A DNA stretch of 64,000 bases from Cyclobacterium roseum (lineage in GTDB: Bacteria; Bacteroidota; Bacteroidia; Cytophagales; Cyclobacteriaceae), in the NCBI RefSeq assembly GCF_010119225.1, contig NZ_WNKF01000020.1:29589-93588 (forward strand), written 5' to 3'. The notes beneath the pieces are model-generated. The model searched no databases, was not told the origin of the DNA, and worked only from the letters and a program-made list of their open reading frames with translations. The position numbers and the translations under genes are program-made. Position 1 is the first letter of the stretch. Every line of letters begins with the position of its first letter. Positions 34,566-42,192 of this stretch are shown one piece after another.

Positions 34566-34817
34566 CTAAAAGAAAAATCCGGTGGTTCGTCCTTGCTTTT
34601 TTGATTTCCAAAGCCGCGACATTTTTCTGGAAGAAGCCTTTGAATTTTCGTTAGTGAACATTTTGTCGTTGCGTTTGAAGACAGCCTGCCGGTCCTCGTC
34701 TTCGAGTTGCTGAATTAGCCTGAGTTGTCCGGTCGTGGTTTTGTCCTCCATGAAGACCTTGGATGAGATATTATCGAAGAACCTGAGCGCCTGAATACGG
34801 GGCCTATTGAAGCGCTT
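34566..34817 (-). pseudogene. Probable decayed HTH regulator C-terminus
   Basis: Leftward reading gives ALRFFDNISSKVFMEDKTTT followed by GQLRLIQQLEDEDRQAVFKRNDKM. This looks like the C-terminal helices of XRE-family regulators in Bacteroidota and then degenerates (SSRKMSRLWKSKKQGRTTG). The helix-turn-helix half is missing. It occupies the same place relative to RHS tip and toxin-antitoxin pair as the remnant at 32085-32387. Confidence 0.45.
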
Positions 34818-34930
34818 TGGGGCTTTTTACAGCTTTTTAACGGCAATGGACTTGTTTCGCTAATCTATTGCTACCCTACCAAATCGCCATCAGCATGTAT
34901 TGGAGAAACTAAAATAAACATAAAAATCGT

Positions 34931-34938
34931 TAACTTTA
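34931..34938 (+). promoter_or_regulatory. Shared -7-like element of the second toxin-antitoxin pair
   Basis: TAACTTTA lies 24 bp before the antitoxin ATG at 34963, in the same context (GTTAACTTTAGGG) as the elements of the other two rightward pairs. Confidence 0.45.
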
Positions 34939-34962
34939 GGGATTAAATAAAAAATGATCAGT

Positions 34963-35184
34963 ATGGATACTCAATCAATAAAAGTCGAACTTATCCACTG
35001 GCTCACTGAGCTACAGGACCCGAAAATACTGGAACAGTTGCAGGCTTTCAAACACCGGCAGGAGGGAGGGTTAAGCGATGCCCACAAGGGGTTATTGGAT
35101 GAGCGGATAGCTTCCTATGAAAAGGATCCCGGCAAAGCGTTGGACTGGGATGACGTAATGAAAGAGCTTGAAAAGGATTTATGA
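34963..35184 (+). CDS. Antitoxin, second copy of the 32485 module
   Basis: This 73-residue paralogue of the antitoxin at 32485 reads MDTQSIKVELIHWLTELQD, then DERIASYEKDPGKALDWDDV. About nine to ten residues differ. An upstream in-frame ATG at 34954 is possible, but 34963 matches the other copy. Its stop overlaps the toxin by ATGA. Cross-recognition with the first toxin is possible. Confidence 0.88.
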   Translation: MDTQSIKVELIHWLTELQDPKILEQLQAFKHRQEGGLSDAHKGLLDERIASYEKDPGKALDWDDVMKELEKDL

Positions 35185-35483
35185 CCTACCGGATTAAGCT
35201 GCTCCCGGAAGCCAGTTTCGACGTCAGGGAAATAATGGAATGGTACGATGAAGAAAAGCCGGGTTTAGGCGATCGGTTTTTTGAATCCTTAAAATCAGGG
35301 CTAAATTACATAAAAAAGTATCCATTGCATTGTCAGGTTCGGTATCGGGACGTAAGAAATATATTAGTGGAAAAATTCCCCTACCAGATTCATTACCGGG
35401 TAGAAGAACCGGACAGATCAGTCATTGTTTTTGCTGTTACACATACCAGTAGGAACCCAAGGGTCTGGAAAAACAAAAGATAA
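35181..35483 (+). CDS. RelE/ParE family toxin, copy 2
   Basis: This 100-residue toxin is about 70% identical by eye to copy 1, so it has diverged faster than its antitoxin. Key elements are kept: EIMEWYDEEKPGLG, YPLHCQVRYRDVRNILVEKFPYQIHYRVEE and HTSRNPRVWKNK. The whole pair (521 bp) has exactly the length of the first pair, so a duplication without indels is likely. A mobile element begins 10 bp after the stop. Confidence 0.9.
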   Translation: MTYRIKLLPEASFDVREIMEWYDEEKPGLGDRFFESLKSGLNYIKKYPLHCQVRYRDVRNILVEKFPYQIHYRVEEPDRSVIVFAVTHTSRNPRVWKNKR

Positions 35484-35492
35484 TCCCCGACA

Positions 35493-35878
35493 GGGTGTAG
35501 AATCCGCTACACCCTATTATTCCTACCCTCCTTTAAAATCGTCATCCATCACATGCCGTTTGCAATGGCTTACTAAAGAACCTCTTAGTAAACAAGTGTC
35601 CAAAATTTTGAACAGTGTCTGGCTGGGGTTTGAAATAGTGCACATGAAAACCATGCCATTGAACTTTATCGAACCGAAATGATCGAATGGAGCATGTTTT
35701 ATATTCATGAGAATCCGGTACGAGCAGGAATCGTGGAAAAACCGGAAGCTATTAGGTGTTCAAGTGCAAAGAATGATGCTGAATTGGTAGGTTTGATAGG
35801 GGTGGATTGGTGGTGATTTCGTCCATTTTCCAATTACAAATTGGTATTGATAGAAGGGTGTAGTTGCAAACCACATCC
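35493..35878 (+). mobile_element. Hairpin-bounded RAYT-derived element, copy A
   Basis: The left end is a perfect hairpin, GGGTGTAG and CTACACCC around AATCCG (35493-35514). The right end (35856-35878) is a related hairpin starting GGGTGTAG with decayed partner CCACATCC. Inside, frame 35640-35816 reads HENHAIELYRTEMIEW, then FYIHENPVRAGIVEKPEA and ELVGLIGVDWW, the C-terminus of a REP-associated tyrosine (DUF1568-type) transposase. The catalytic HUH and Tyr part is absent, so the copy is non-autonomous. A smaller hairpin, CCAATT/AATTGG, lies at 35830-35844. Confidence 0.7.
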
Positions 35879-35909
35879 AGCGAAGGATTAAAATAAGCCT
35901 AAAATTTAT

Positions 35910-35917
35910 TAACTTTA
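35910..35917 (+). promoter_or_regulatory. Shared -7-like element of the third toxin-antitoxin pair
   Basis: TAACTTTA in the context ATTAACTTTATGG lies 22 bp before the antitoxin ATG at 35940, as in the two other rightward pairs, although this antitoxin is not homologous to them. Confidence 0.45.
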
Positions 35918-35939
35918 TGGGATAATTAAAAACCATCAA

Positions 35940-36173
35940 ATGGATAATTCGGTAAAATACAGGATCATATCGGAAATCATCAATACCAAGGATGAGCGTG
36001 TTTTAAACGCCGTCAAATCGCTTTTGAACATTGAGGATGATGGGGATTTTTGGGAAGCGTTAAGTGAGGAAGACCGGGCGGCCATAGATGAGGGCCTTGA
36101 GCAGTTGGATAAAGGGCAATACCTGTCCCATGAATCCGTCCGTGAGGAAATCAAAAACCGATTCAACTTTTAG
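35940..36173 (+). CDS. Antitoxin of a third toxin-antitoxin pair
   Basis: This 77-residue acidic protein has an N-terminal helical segment (VKYRIISEIINTKDERVLNAVKSLLNIE) and the tail SEEDRAAIDEGLEQLDKGQYLSHESVREEIKNRF. This is a pattern seen in Bacteroidota antitoxins paired with RelE/ParE toxins. The toxin reading frame follows after 2 bp. Confidence 0.8.
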   Translation: MDNSVKYRIISEIINTKDERVLNAVKSLLNIEDDGDFWEALSEEDRAAIDEGLEQLDKGQYLSHESVREEIKNRFNF

Positions 36174-36175
36174 GT

Positions 36176-36472
36176 TTGGCATTGGCGATCCGCTATTCCC
36201 TTCGTGCCAGGCATGAGGAAATTGAATTGTTGGAATACGTAGTTCGGAAGTTCGGACAACAGAAAGCAAAAGAAATATATGTCAATATCGAAAAAACCTT
36301 GAGCCTGTTATCGGAATCACCGGAGATGTACCGCGAATCCGATATAAGAAAAGGCCTGAGAAAATGCACTTTCAGTAAACAGACGAGTATTTATTATCGC
36401 ATCAAAGAAGATCATCTAGAGGTCGTGAGTTTTAGGCCTAATCGGAAGGATCCGAATAAATTTAAAGTATGA
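36176..36472 (+). CDS. RelE/ParE family toxin, third pair
   Basis: This 98-residue protein reads YSLRARHEEIELLEYVVRKFGQQKAKEIYVNIEKTLSLLSESPEMY followed by LRKCTFSKQTSIYYRIKEDHLEVVSFRPNRKDPNKF. This is the ParE/RelE alpha-hairpin plus beta-sheet pattern with a C-terminal Phe-Arg-x-Asn-Arg. The start is probably the TTG at 36176 (or 36182), since no ATG is near; a weak start is common in coupled toxins. A decayed copy of the hairpin element begins 70 bp downstream. Confidence 0.82.
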   Translation: MALAIRYSLRARHEEIELLEYVVRKFGQQKAKEIYVNIEKTLSLLSESPEMYRESDIRKGLRKCTFSKQTSIYYRIKEDHLEVVSFRPNRKDPNKFKV

Positions 36473-36541
36473 ATGACCACCGTTCAAGACACTAAAGTCT
36501 GCTCCGAAAGGCATTTTGAAGAAACCAAAACGGCCCCGACC

Positions 36542-36928
36542 GGGTGTAAAATCCGCTACACCCTATTATTCCTAACCTCCTTTAAAATCGTCATCCATCA
36601 CGTGCCATTTGCAATGGCTTACTAAAAGAATTTCTAGGTAAACAGATGTCCAAAATTTTAAACAGTGTTTGGCTTGGGTTTGAAAAAGTACACATGAAAA
36701 CCATGCCATTGAACTTTATCGAACTGAAATGATCGAATGGAGCACGTTTTATATCCATGAGAATCAGGTACAGGTAGGAATCGTTGAAAAACCGGAATCT
36801 TGTAGGTGTTCAGATGCAAGGAATTATGCTGAATTGGTAGGTTTGATAGCGTTGGATTAGTGGTGATTCCGTCCAATTTCCAATTACAAATTGGTATTTA
36901 TAGAAGGGTGTAGTTGCAAACTAAACCC
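36542..36928 (+). mobile_element. Hairpin-bounded RAYT-derived element, copy B
   Basis: This copy has the same structure and nearly the same length (387 bp) as the element at 35493. The left hairpin spans 36542-36563, with one arm mutated to GGGTGTAA. The right hairpin spans 36906-36928 (GGGTGTAG with CTAAACCC). The transposase tail HENHAIELYRTEMIEW is kept but then diverges (ENQVQVGIVEKPES) and ends early at a TAG. It is more decayed in coding terms than copy A. Confidence 0.7.
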
Positions 36929-36983
36929 AGCGAAGGATATGAGAAAACACAATATCAGATGGTGATTAAAGATAAAATCCAAT

Positions 36984-37009
36984 AAAAGCCCGGACTTTCC
37001 GGACTTTTT
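36984..37009 (-). terminator. Terminator for the leftward toxin-antitoxin operon
   Basis: CCGGA/TCCGG with an outer AAAAG/CTTTT and one mismatch forms a stem around a 3-nt loop, directly after the toxin stop at 37008. Flanking A and T tracts allow use in both directions. Confidence 0.75.
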
Positions 37010-37262
37010 AATAAATATCCTTTCTATGTCCTAAATCAATCACGTCTATCAAAAGAACGCTATCCTGTATCTCGTAGATGATTCGGTAATCGGCCACACG
37101 GATACGGAATCCATCTCTGCCTTTTAGTTTCTTGCATCCTACTGGGCGAGGGTCGCTCCCCAAGTCCAGTATGGCGGTCTTGATATTGGAATAATAGGGT
37201 TCCGGTATCCTGGCCAGTTTTTTCTGGGCCCTGCGTTCCAGGCGGACTTTATACACCTTCAT
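37008..37262 (-). CDS. RelE/YoeB-like toxin of a leftward pair
   Basis: This is an 84-residue basic toxin: MKVYKVRLERRAQKKLARIP, then PVGCKKLKGRDGFRIRVADYRIIYEI and VIDLGHRKDIY. The central KLKG...FRIRVADYRIIYEI and final GHRKDIY match RelE mRNA interferases closely. The ATG at 37262 lies 14 bp inside the antitoxin gene; an upstream open frame of 14 codons is out of family and ignored. Confidence 0.92.
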   Translation of the reverse strand: MKVYKVRLERRAQKKLARIPEPYYSNIKTAILDLGSDPRPVGCKKLKGRDGFRIRVADYRIIYEIQDSVLLIDVIDLGHRKDIY

Positions 37263-37455
37263 TCCTACGGGCTTCTTCAATCTCCTTGAAAGCCTGTTCC
37301 GCATCTATATATTCCTGTTTTCCATTTTTTGCGGCATCATAGAGCCTGATGTCTTCGAGTTCTTCCAGACCATCGACCATTTTGTTGTACTCCTTGATGG
37401 GAAGAATGACGGCGAGTTTTTTGCCTTGGTCGTCAGTTATAAATTGTGTTCTCAT
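37249..37455 (-). CDS. Phd/YefM/RelB-like antitoxin
   Basis: This 68-residue protein opens with a short beta-strand region (QFITDDQGKKLAVILPIKEYNKMVDGLEELEDIRLYDAA). An acidic helix follows (DAEQAFKEIEEARRNEG) that would bind the toxin. The order antitoxin then toxin, with a 14-bp overlap, is standard. LPIKEYNKMVDGLEELEDIRLYD is typical of Phd/YefM-type partners of RelE. Confidence 0.88.
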   Translation of the reverse strand: MRTQFITDDQGKKLAVILPIKEYNKMVDGLEELEDIRLYDAAKNGKQEYIDAEQAFKEIEEARRNEGV

Positions 37456-37537
37456 TGCATATAAGCTTTTTGGGCGTTCGTATCCCCGACTATTGTATCA
37501 ATTAAAAAGTGGTATAGGCTTTAGTCCTTGTTTAAAA

Positions 37538-37545
37538 CAAATTTA
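37538..37545 (-). promoter_or_regulatory. -7 element for the leftward toxin-antitoxin operon
   Basis: TAAATTTG on the minus strand matches TAnnTTTG and lies 82 bp before the antitoxin start. No -33 element was confirmed. Confidence 0.4.
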
Positions 37546-37665
37546 CGTAAATAAAAGATAGAATAAAATCTCCTTGCTTAGTCAACCGGAATATCCTGCG
37601 TAAAGTCATCAAGACCGATACCACTCCCTGTCTTCGAGAAAATTTGCGGTATATGTTCCTCGACA

Positions 37666-37782
37666 GGGTGTAGAATCCGCTACACCCTATTATTCCTAAC
37701 CTCCTTTAAAATCGTCATCCATCACATGCCATTTGCGATGGCTCGCTAAAGAACGTCTTCGTAAACAGATGTCCAAAATTTA
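37666..37782 (+). mobile_element. Hairpin-bounded RAYT-derived element, copy C, truncated
   Basis: The left hairpin is perfect (37666-37687), and the next 95 bp match copies A and B up to the common GTCCAAAATTT. The sequence then switches to an unrelated toxin remnant, so the transposase tail and right hairpin are lost. Confidence 0.65.
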
Positions 37783-37795
37783 GAATTTACTGGAA

Positions 37796-37900
37796 TATCA
37801 TTATAAAATCAAATATAGGGTTGAAAGTGTTATCGTGATAGTCACGGATGTTTTTAGTACCTATCAGCACCCTTCCAAAAAACCGAAAAGGAATAAATAG
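37796..37900 (+). pseudogene. C-terminal remnant of a RelE-type toxin
   Basis: The frame reads YHYKIKYRVESVIVIVTDVF then STYQHPSKKPKRNK and a stop. This is the last beta-strands and basic tail of a RelE/HigB-like toxin of a different subfamily from the intact ones here. No antitoxin or N-terminus remains. The following 197 bp to the next gene show nothing recognisable. Confidence 0.6.
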
Positions 37901-38097
37901 CATCCCTTCAATCCAAAAATGCATTGCTCAGAACTAGGCTTTTTCATGTGTTTATAATTTGCTTTTCAAAGGCCACATGGAATCTCACATGGTTGATAAT
38001 CATCCCAGTGTGTGGCGGGTACGTCATGCTCGATTTCATATGTTTATAATTGTCTTTAAACAGCTCGTTCCGTTTTAGAATGTCCTCAAGCAGTTAC

Positions 38098-39177
38098 CTA
38101 ATCACTGAGTACTTCCCATATGGCATCTAAAAACCGGAAAGGGATCCGGCTTTGATCCGGATTTTCGCCCAGCCGCACCAATACCAGCTTTTCGGAAGGA
38201 ACCACACACAGGAATTGCCCATCCCTGCCCATGCCACAAACCATATCCGAGGGGCCATTGGGAATAAAACTTCCCGGAAGGGGATTTTGAATCCCGGGAA
38301 GCATATAGCTTTCCTGGCCATTCAGCCACCAAAGATAGCCGTAACTTTTGTTCAAAGCTTGAGAGGGAGTGACCATGGCCTGAAGGTAATGCTGGTCGCC
38401 GATGATTTCTTGGTTTTCCCATTTTCCTTTGGCCAGTATCATCAGGCCAAAACGGGCCATGGAGCGGGCATCGCTGAAAAAGACCCGGTTATAACCTATT
38501 TCCTGCCAAAACCCGGTCATGCCTATCTTTGATCCTATTTTTTGTTGAAAGTAGGTGGCGATATCCGATCCGGTAGCTCCTTTAAGGACCTCGTCTAAAA
38601 TAGTATAAGGCGCATTGTGATAGGCCCATCGCTGTCCGGGATCAGCCAGATAGCGAAGGTTTTCGGAAGTATAATCATCGGGATTACTTAGCCCCTCGTC
38701 CAGCCCGGTAGTCATGCTCAGGTGGTGCCGGATTTGGATCCGGTTTTCTTGTTCCGCCGTCAGGCTACTCCATCCGGGTCCCAGGATTTCGGAGGTGGGC
38801 TGGTCCAGGGATAATTTTCCCTCAGCTTGTGCGATGCCCACCAAAGTAGCGGTAAGTGTTTTTCCCGCCGAAGCCCAGTACCAGGCTGAATTTTCCTGGA
38901 AGGGTTGATTACCGACCAGCCTGTAGCCAAAGTAGTACTCCAGGGCTATCTTTCCATCCCTAAGAATGATGAAAGCCCTGGTGCCGTTTTGGGCGAGCAA
39001 TTGCTCCAGCTCCTGTAACTTTTCTTCCTCCAATCCCAAACTGGTAGTTTCCCAATTTCCCGATTGGAGAGGTGGAAAATAAAGGTCAAAAGCGGGAATA
39101 GGTGCCGGTGATGGTGCCTCTTGGCAACTACCAAAAGCAATGGCAGAAAAAATGAACAAGAATGGATAATATTTCAT
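38098..39177 (-). CDS. Serine hydrolase, class C beta-lactamase family, lipoprotein
   Basis: This 359-residue protein has a lipoprotein signal (FLFIFSAIAFGSCQEA). The penicillin-binding-type SxxK motif is S103-A-G-K106 (YWASAGKTLTATLVG), and the YxN motif is Y186-H-N188. Its GRDGQFLCVVP stretch corresponds to the region of the third motif. Such proteins are esterases or D-aminopeptidases more often than true lactamases. It is monocistronic and may be a chromosomal gene at the edge of the accessory region. Confidence 0.88.
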   Translation of the reverse strand: MKYYPFLFIFSAIAFGSCQEAPSPAPIPAFDLYFPPLQSGNWETTSLGLEEEKLQELEQLLAQNGTRAFIILRDGKIALEYYFGYRLVGNQPFQENSAWYWASAGKTLTATLVGIAQAEGKLSLDQPTSEILGPGWSSLTAEQENRIQIRHHLSMTTGLDEGLSNPDDYTSENLRYLADPGQRWAYHNAPYTILDEVLKGATGSDIATYFQQKIGSKIGMTGFWQEIGYNRVFFSDARSMARFGLMILAKGKWENQEIIGDQHYLQAMVTPSQALNKSYGYLWWLNGQESYMLPGIQNPLPGSFIPNGPSDMVCGMGRDGQFLCVVPSEKLVLVRLGENPDQSRIPFRFLDAIWEVLSD

Positions 39178-39456
39178 ATCAAACTCAAACGGGTCCCATA
39201 AAAGTAAGGGCTTTTTGTGGAATTGATATCATGTAACAAAGAAAGGGGGTAGGCAAGTCAGCCGAAGAGAGACCAGATATAAAATTCCGCGTGAAAGGTA
39301 AGGCAACATAGGTTTGGTAGTGGATGCAGGAGCAAGAGGTAACGAAGCGGACTTGAAGAGATATTATGCCGGAACAAAATTATTCACTATTTAATCTTAA
39401 AAAAACCTGTTTTAATACTTATTTTCAGTTTTTAATGTTGCATTGATTGGTTAAAT

Positions 39457-40224
39457 ATGATAGCAGGTAGCTTGTTTCATTTTACAAATGATTTAAAAAC
39501 CCTTCAGATTATTCTTGAAAGCCAGAGGCTGCGTGCATCATATAATATTGAGGATATCAGAGGGTTTTACCCTGATGAGCAATTCCTGGCAATACCAATG
39601 GTTTGTTTTTGTGATATTCCGCTTAAAAATGTTTCTGATAACCATACAGAAATATATGGTGTTTTTGGTCTTGGATTCAAAAAAGTTTGGGGAATAAAGA
39701 ATGGGATAAATCCGATCATGTACAGAACGGAAAACTCCTTTATCGAACAATACATACTAACCCTAACGGGCGAAACCCAATCAATATTTGTTGAGCTTGA
39801 AAAATTCAAAAAATCTCAAGAATTAAAATTCGTTTCGGAATTTGAAAATATTAATTTATCAATAAATAACTTAAAATCTTGTGCGCTAAATCTGGCTGGA
39901 TTTATAAAAATTTATGAAGATTCATTGGCAAAAGGAGTGAATTATTATTTGGAACGTGAGTGGAGATGGGTTCCAGGCCAAACTGAAAAAATATTTTCAG
40001 CTTCAAATAGTAAACAAACCAAAATTGACATCAATAAAATTTATCATAAAAATCCAGATTTTTTGAATTTTACCTTGGATGATTTACGTTATGTCATTGT
40101 CGAAAAAAAATCCGATATTGTGGCGGCAGTTAGTTTAATCGGGTCTTTTTCCATAAGTGAAATGGAGAAAGGAATGTTAATTCAAAAAATAATTGATATT
40201 GAAAGCATAAATCAGGATATGTGA
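39457..40224 (+). CDS. AbiGi-like abortive-infection protein
   Basis: This 255-residue protein begins SLFHFTNDLKTLQIILESQRL. It has the AbiGi (PF10899-type) signature AIPMVCFCDIPL (about residues 45-56) followed by YGVFGLGFKKVWGIKNGINPIMY (67-89). YLEREWRWVPG (about 167-177) and a beta-rich end follow. In lactococcal AbiG the i-component is the antitoxin-like partner of AbiGii in phage exclusion. Here the partner differs. The gene is AT-rich compared with its neighbours, suggesting horizontal acquisition. Its TGA overlaps the next start. Confidence 0.8.
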   Translation: MIAGSLFHFTNDLKTLQIILESQRLRASYNIEDIRGFYPDEQFLAIPMVCFCDIPLKNVSDNHTEIYGVFGLGFKKVWGIKNGINPIMYRTENSFIEQYILTLTGETQSIFVELEKFKKSQELKFVSEFENINLSINNLKSCALNLAGFIKIYEDSLAKGVNYYLEREWRWVPGQTEKIFSASNSKQTKIDINKIYHKNPDFLNFTLDDLRYVIVEKKSDIVAAVSLIGSFSISEMEKGMLIQKIIDIESINQDM

Positions 40225-40778
40225 TGGAAAAGGATGTGTTTCGTAAAATTGCTCAGTATAGGGATTTAAAAGAAAGTTCAGCCTTTACTCATGTTGTAAG
40301 CGAGGGAGATACAAATGAGATAATCCTAAAGAAAGATGAGAACCGGACCCAATTGGAAAACCTTAAATCTGCCATCATGTCTGAGTTGGACAAGAAAGGA
40401 ATTGACAAAGTGAGAAAGAATTTGGTCCATGCTTTGAATAAATTGTTAGGTGTTTTTGATCGCAGTAATACCGGATTTCCATTAGACAGAAAGCAAGGTA
40501 TGGGGATCGAAAATTATATTTATGGCAAAGTGTACGGTGTGATTCGAAGTGCTATGAAAAATGGATATTCGTATTATTTTCCCGAATTTTATCAGAGAGT
40601 GGAAAGTGATTTTGACTTGTTAGCACTTCATCAATTGCTTCTTAGTTTTAAAAACGAGTTAGAAACTACAAATTTTAAAGATTTTTTTGAATTGGAAGCT
40701 TGCGTAGAGACTTATTTATCCAGAATAAAGCAATTATGGGAAAAGGAAAATGAAGCGATGGTAATTCACAGGCATTAA
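40224..40778 (+). CDS. Unrecognised helical protein coupled to AbiGi-like gene
   Basis: This 184-residue, mostly alpha-helical, charged protein contains KAIMSELDKK-type amphipathic helices, MGIENYIYGKVYGVIRSAMKNGYSYYFPEFYQRVESDFDLLALHQLLLSF and a C-terminal acidic helix. There is no signal peptide and no membrane helix. It is not recognisable as AbiGii, which is about twice as long and nucleotidyltransferase-like. The TGATG overlap with the AbiGi-like gene means they are made together. It could be the effector, the neutraliser or a phage sensor; I cannot say which. Confidence 0.8.
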   Translation: MEKDVFRKIAQYRDLKESSAFTHVVSEGDTNEIILKKDENRTQLENLKSAIMSELDKKGIDKVRKNLVHALNKLLGVFDRSNTGFPLDRKQGMGIENYIYGKVYGVIRSAMKNGYSYYFPEFYQRVESDFDLLALHQLLLSFKNELETTNFKDFFELEACVETYLSRIKQLWEKENEAMVIHRH

Positions 40779-40913
40779 AAAAAATAGTTATCGTTAATTT
40801 TGGCAACTGCGAGGGTTGGAGACCATACCGTCAGGATACAATTAGTAGCTCATTGCCTGTTTTTCGCGGTAAATTAATTAAAAGCCAGAGAGTCCAAACC
40901 ATCCAGCTAAGCG

Positions 40914-40990
40914 TTTTGGCGAGAGGCCTTGGACGATAGGGAGGTCTTCCCTGGCCAAAACTGGTGGGACTGCGTGATTTTTTAACCCGG
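40914..40990 (+). repeat. 77-bp direct repeat, copy 1
   Basis: Copy 1 starts TTTTGGC and contains AGGCCTTGGACGATA, GCCAAAACTGG and TGCGTGATTTTTTAACCCGG. It differs from copy 2 (42379-42455) at about eight positions with no indels. TTTTGGC and GCCAAAA can pair as an outer stem. A further inverted repeat around it, CGCGGTAAAT and ATTTACCGCG, spans about 40865-41004. Confidence 0.75.
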
Positions 40991-41046
40991 GGCTATTTAC
41001 CGCGAGGTTTTTGTATGAATGAACCTAACTCTTTCCATAATGCGTA

Positions 41047-42192
41047 TTACTGTGTGACCAGTTCTACCTGATAGAAGGTGAAAAATTCAGGTTCCTGATC
41101 CAAAATCTCAACGTTTTGTCGTGCCCACAAACGATTTTTTTCATCCACATGGGTAAGGCTGAAAAGTGGCGGGCAGTAGCCTACTTTACTGTATTCCCCT
41201 TCCGCTTCTCTTACCAGAAATTTCAAGGGATTCAACCTTGCGTTAATTTCGTTCCATACCTCCCGGGGCGTTCCCTGTGCAGGCTTATCTTCAAGAGGCA
41301 GACCAGACTGGTAGAGGATCAAATCTTTTTTATTGATGTTAAAATAACCTCTTATCGAACCTTCGGTAGGTTTTGGTGTATCATAATCTTCCCTTCCCCC
41401 AAGAGGGTATCCGGGATTGAGAATAAACTTATCAAAGGGAATGCCTTCGATGGACAACTCATTCCCCTGTCGGCTCAGATCATAGGTATGAAACAAAGTG
41501 TCTGTGGCAAAAACAAATTGGATCAGGTCTTCATTTACCTGAAACACCGGCCGAATAAAATTAAAAGCCTCCCCCTGAAAGTACCTGCTTTTGGGATGCA
41601 GGGGCGTAATGGGTCTGAAGCCTCCGGTATCAAGGCTAACAAGGTCAAAGGTATTGAAATGGGTATAAAAGGCCTCCTGATTGGTAGCAGCGGGATGTTG
41701 GGGACCACCCGTAAAAGCAACCAAACAGATTTCGTCGTTTACCTCGGCCTTCTGTAGATGGTCATATCCAGAGTAAAGCATTCCTTTGCCCGCATAAGGT
41801 TTTTGATGGCTCTTGATAAAATTAAAATCAAGGTCATAAATCACCAGTTTTTGTGGCCCCATGACCACGATACTGTCTCCGACAAAAGTAGCGGCACAAG
41901 CGGTATTGCCAAAGGAAACGGGAGCATCAGCTGGTTGGTCAAAGGTGGAAAGGACTTCCCCACTTTGATCCGTAAGGACCAGTTTTTTTTGCCGAAATTC
42001 AGAGAAAAGAAATAAATCCCTGCTGGAATGAATCGCATAAAGTTGCAGGCTCCCCAGAAAATCCACCTGTACCGAATCCACTATTTCCAACGTGTAGGAA
42101 GTGCTTGACACTCTATCTGTGGTGGCGGGACCGCAGGAAAAGAGGTGAATGACCAAACACAGTTGTAGCAAAATTGCAGTAATGTTTTTCAT
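41047..42192 (-). CDS. DUF4221-like beta-propeller lipoprotein
   Basis: This 381-residue protein has a lipobox (VIHLFSCGPA). Repeated strands follow with propeller-like spacing (DRDLFLF-type SRDLFLFSEFRQKKLVL, DSIVVMGPQKLVIYDLDFNFIKS, NKKDLILYQSG). It resembles the DUF4221/6-bladed propeller lipoproteins abundant in Cyclobacteriaceae, whose function is unknown. It is bracketed by two 77-bp direct repeats, so it may have been inserted or moved as a unit. Confidence 0.75.
   Translation of the reverse strand: MKNITAILLQLCLVIHLFSCGPATTDRVSSTSYTLEIVDSVQVDFLGSLQLYAIHSSRDLFLFSEFRQKKLVLTDQSGEVLSTFDQPADAPVSFGNTACAATFVGDSIVVMGPQKLVIYDLDFNFIKSHQKPYAGKGMLYSGYDHLQKAEVNDEICLVAFTGGPQHPAATNQEAFYTHFNTFDLVSLDTGGFRPITPLHPKSRYFQGEAFNFIRPVFQVNEDLIQFVFATDTLFHTYDLSRQGNELSIEGIPFDKFILNPGYPLGGREDYDTPKPTEGSIRGYFNINKKDLILYQSGLPLEDKPAQGTPREVWNEINARLNPLKFLVREAEGEYSKVGYCPPLFSLTHVDEKNRLWARQNVEILDQEPEFFTFYQVELVTQ

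Noticed and set aside
37666..37687. Repeated hairpins near 35.5, 36.5 and 37.7 kb as a possible CRISPR array
   Set aside because: The copies are about 1 kb apart and are the ends of 386-bp elements, with no short regular spacers and no cas genes.
38098..39177. Antibiotic-resistance beta-lactamase
   Set aside because: SxxK and YxN are present, but the protein is a lipoprotein of the broad serine-hydrolase group. There is no evidence for a true class C lactamase.
40224..40778. AbiGii toxin identity for the second gene of the AbiGi-like pair
   Set aside because: It is about half the expected length and shows no nucleotidyltransferase GS-x-D-x-D motif.
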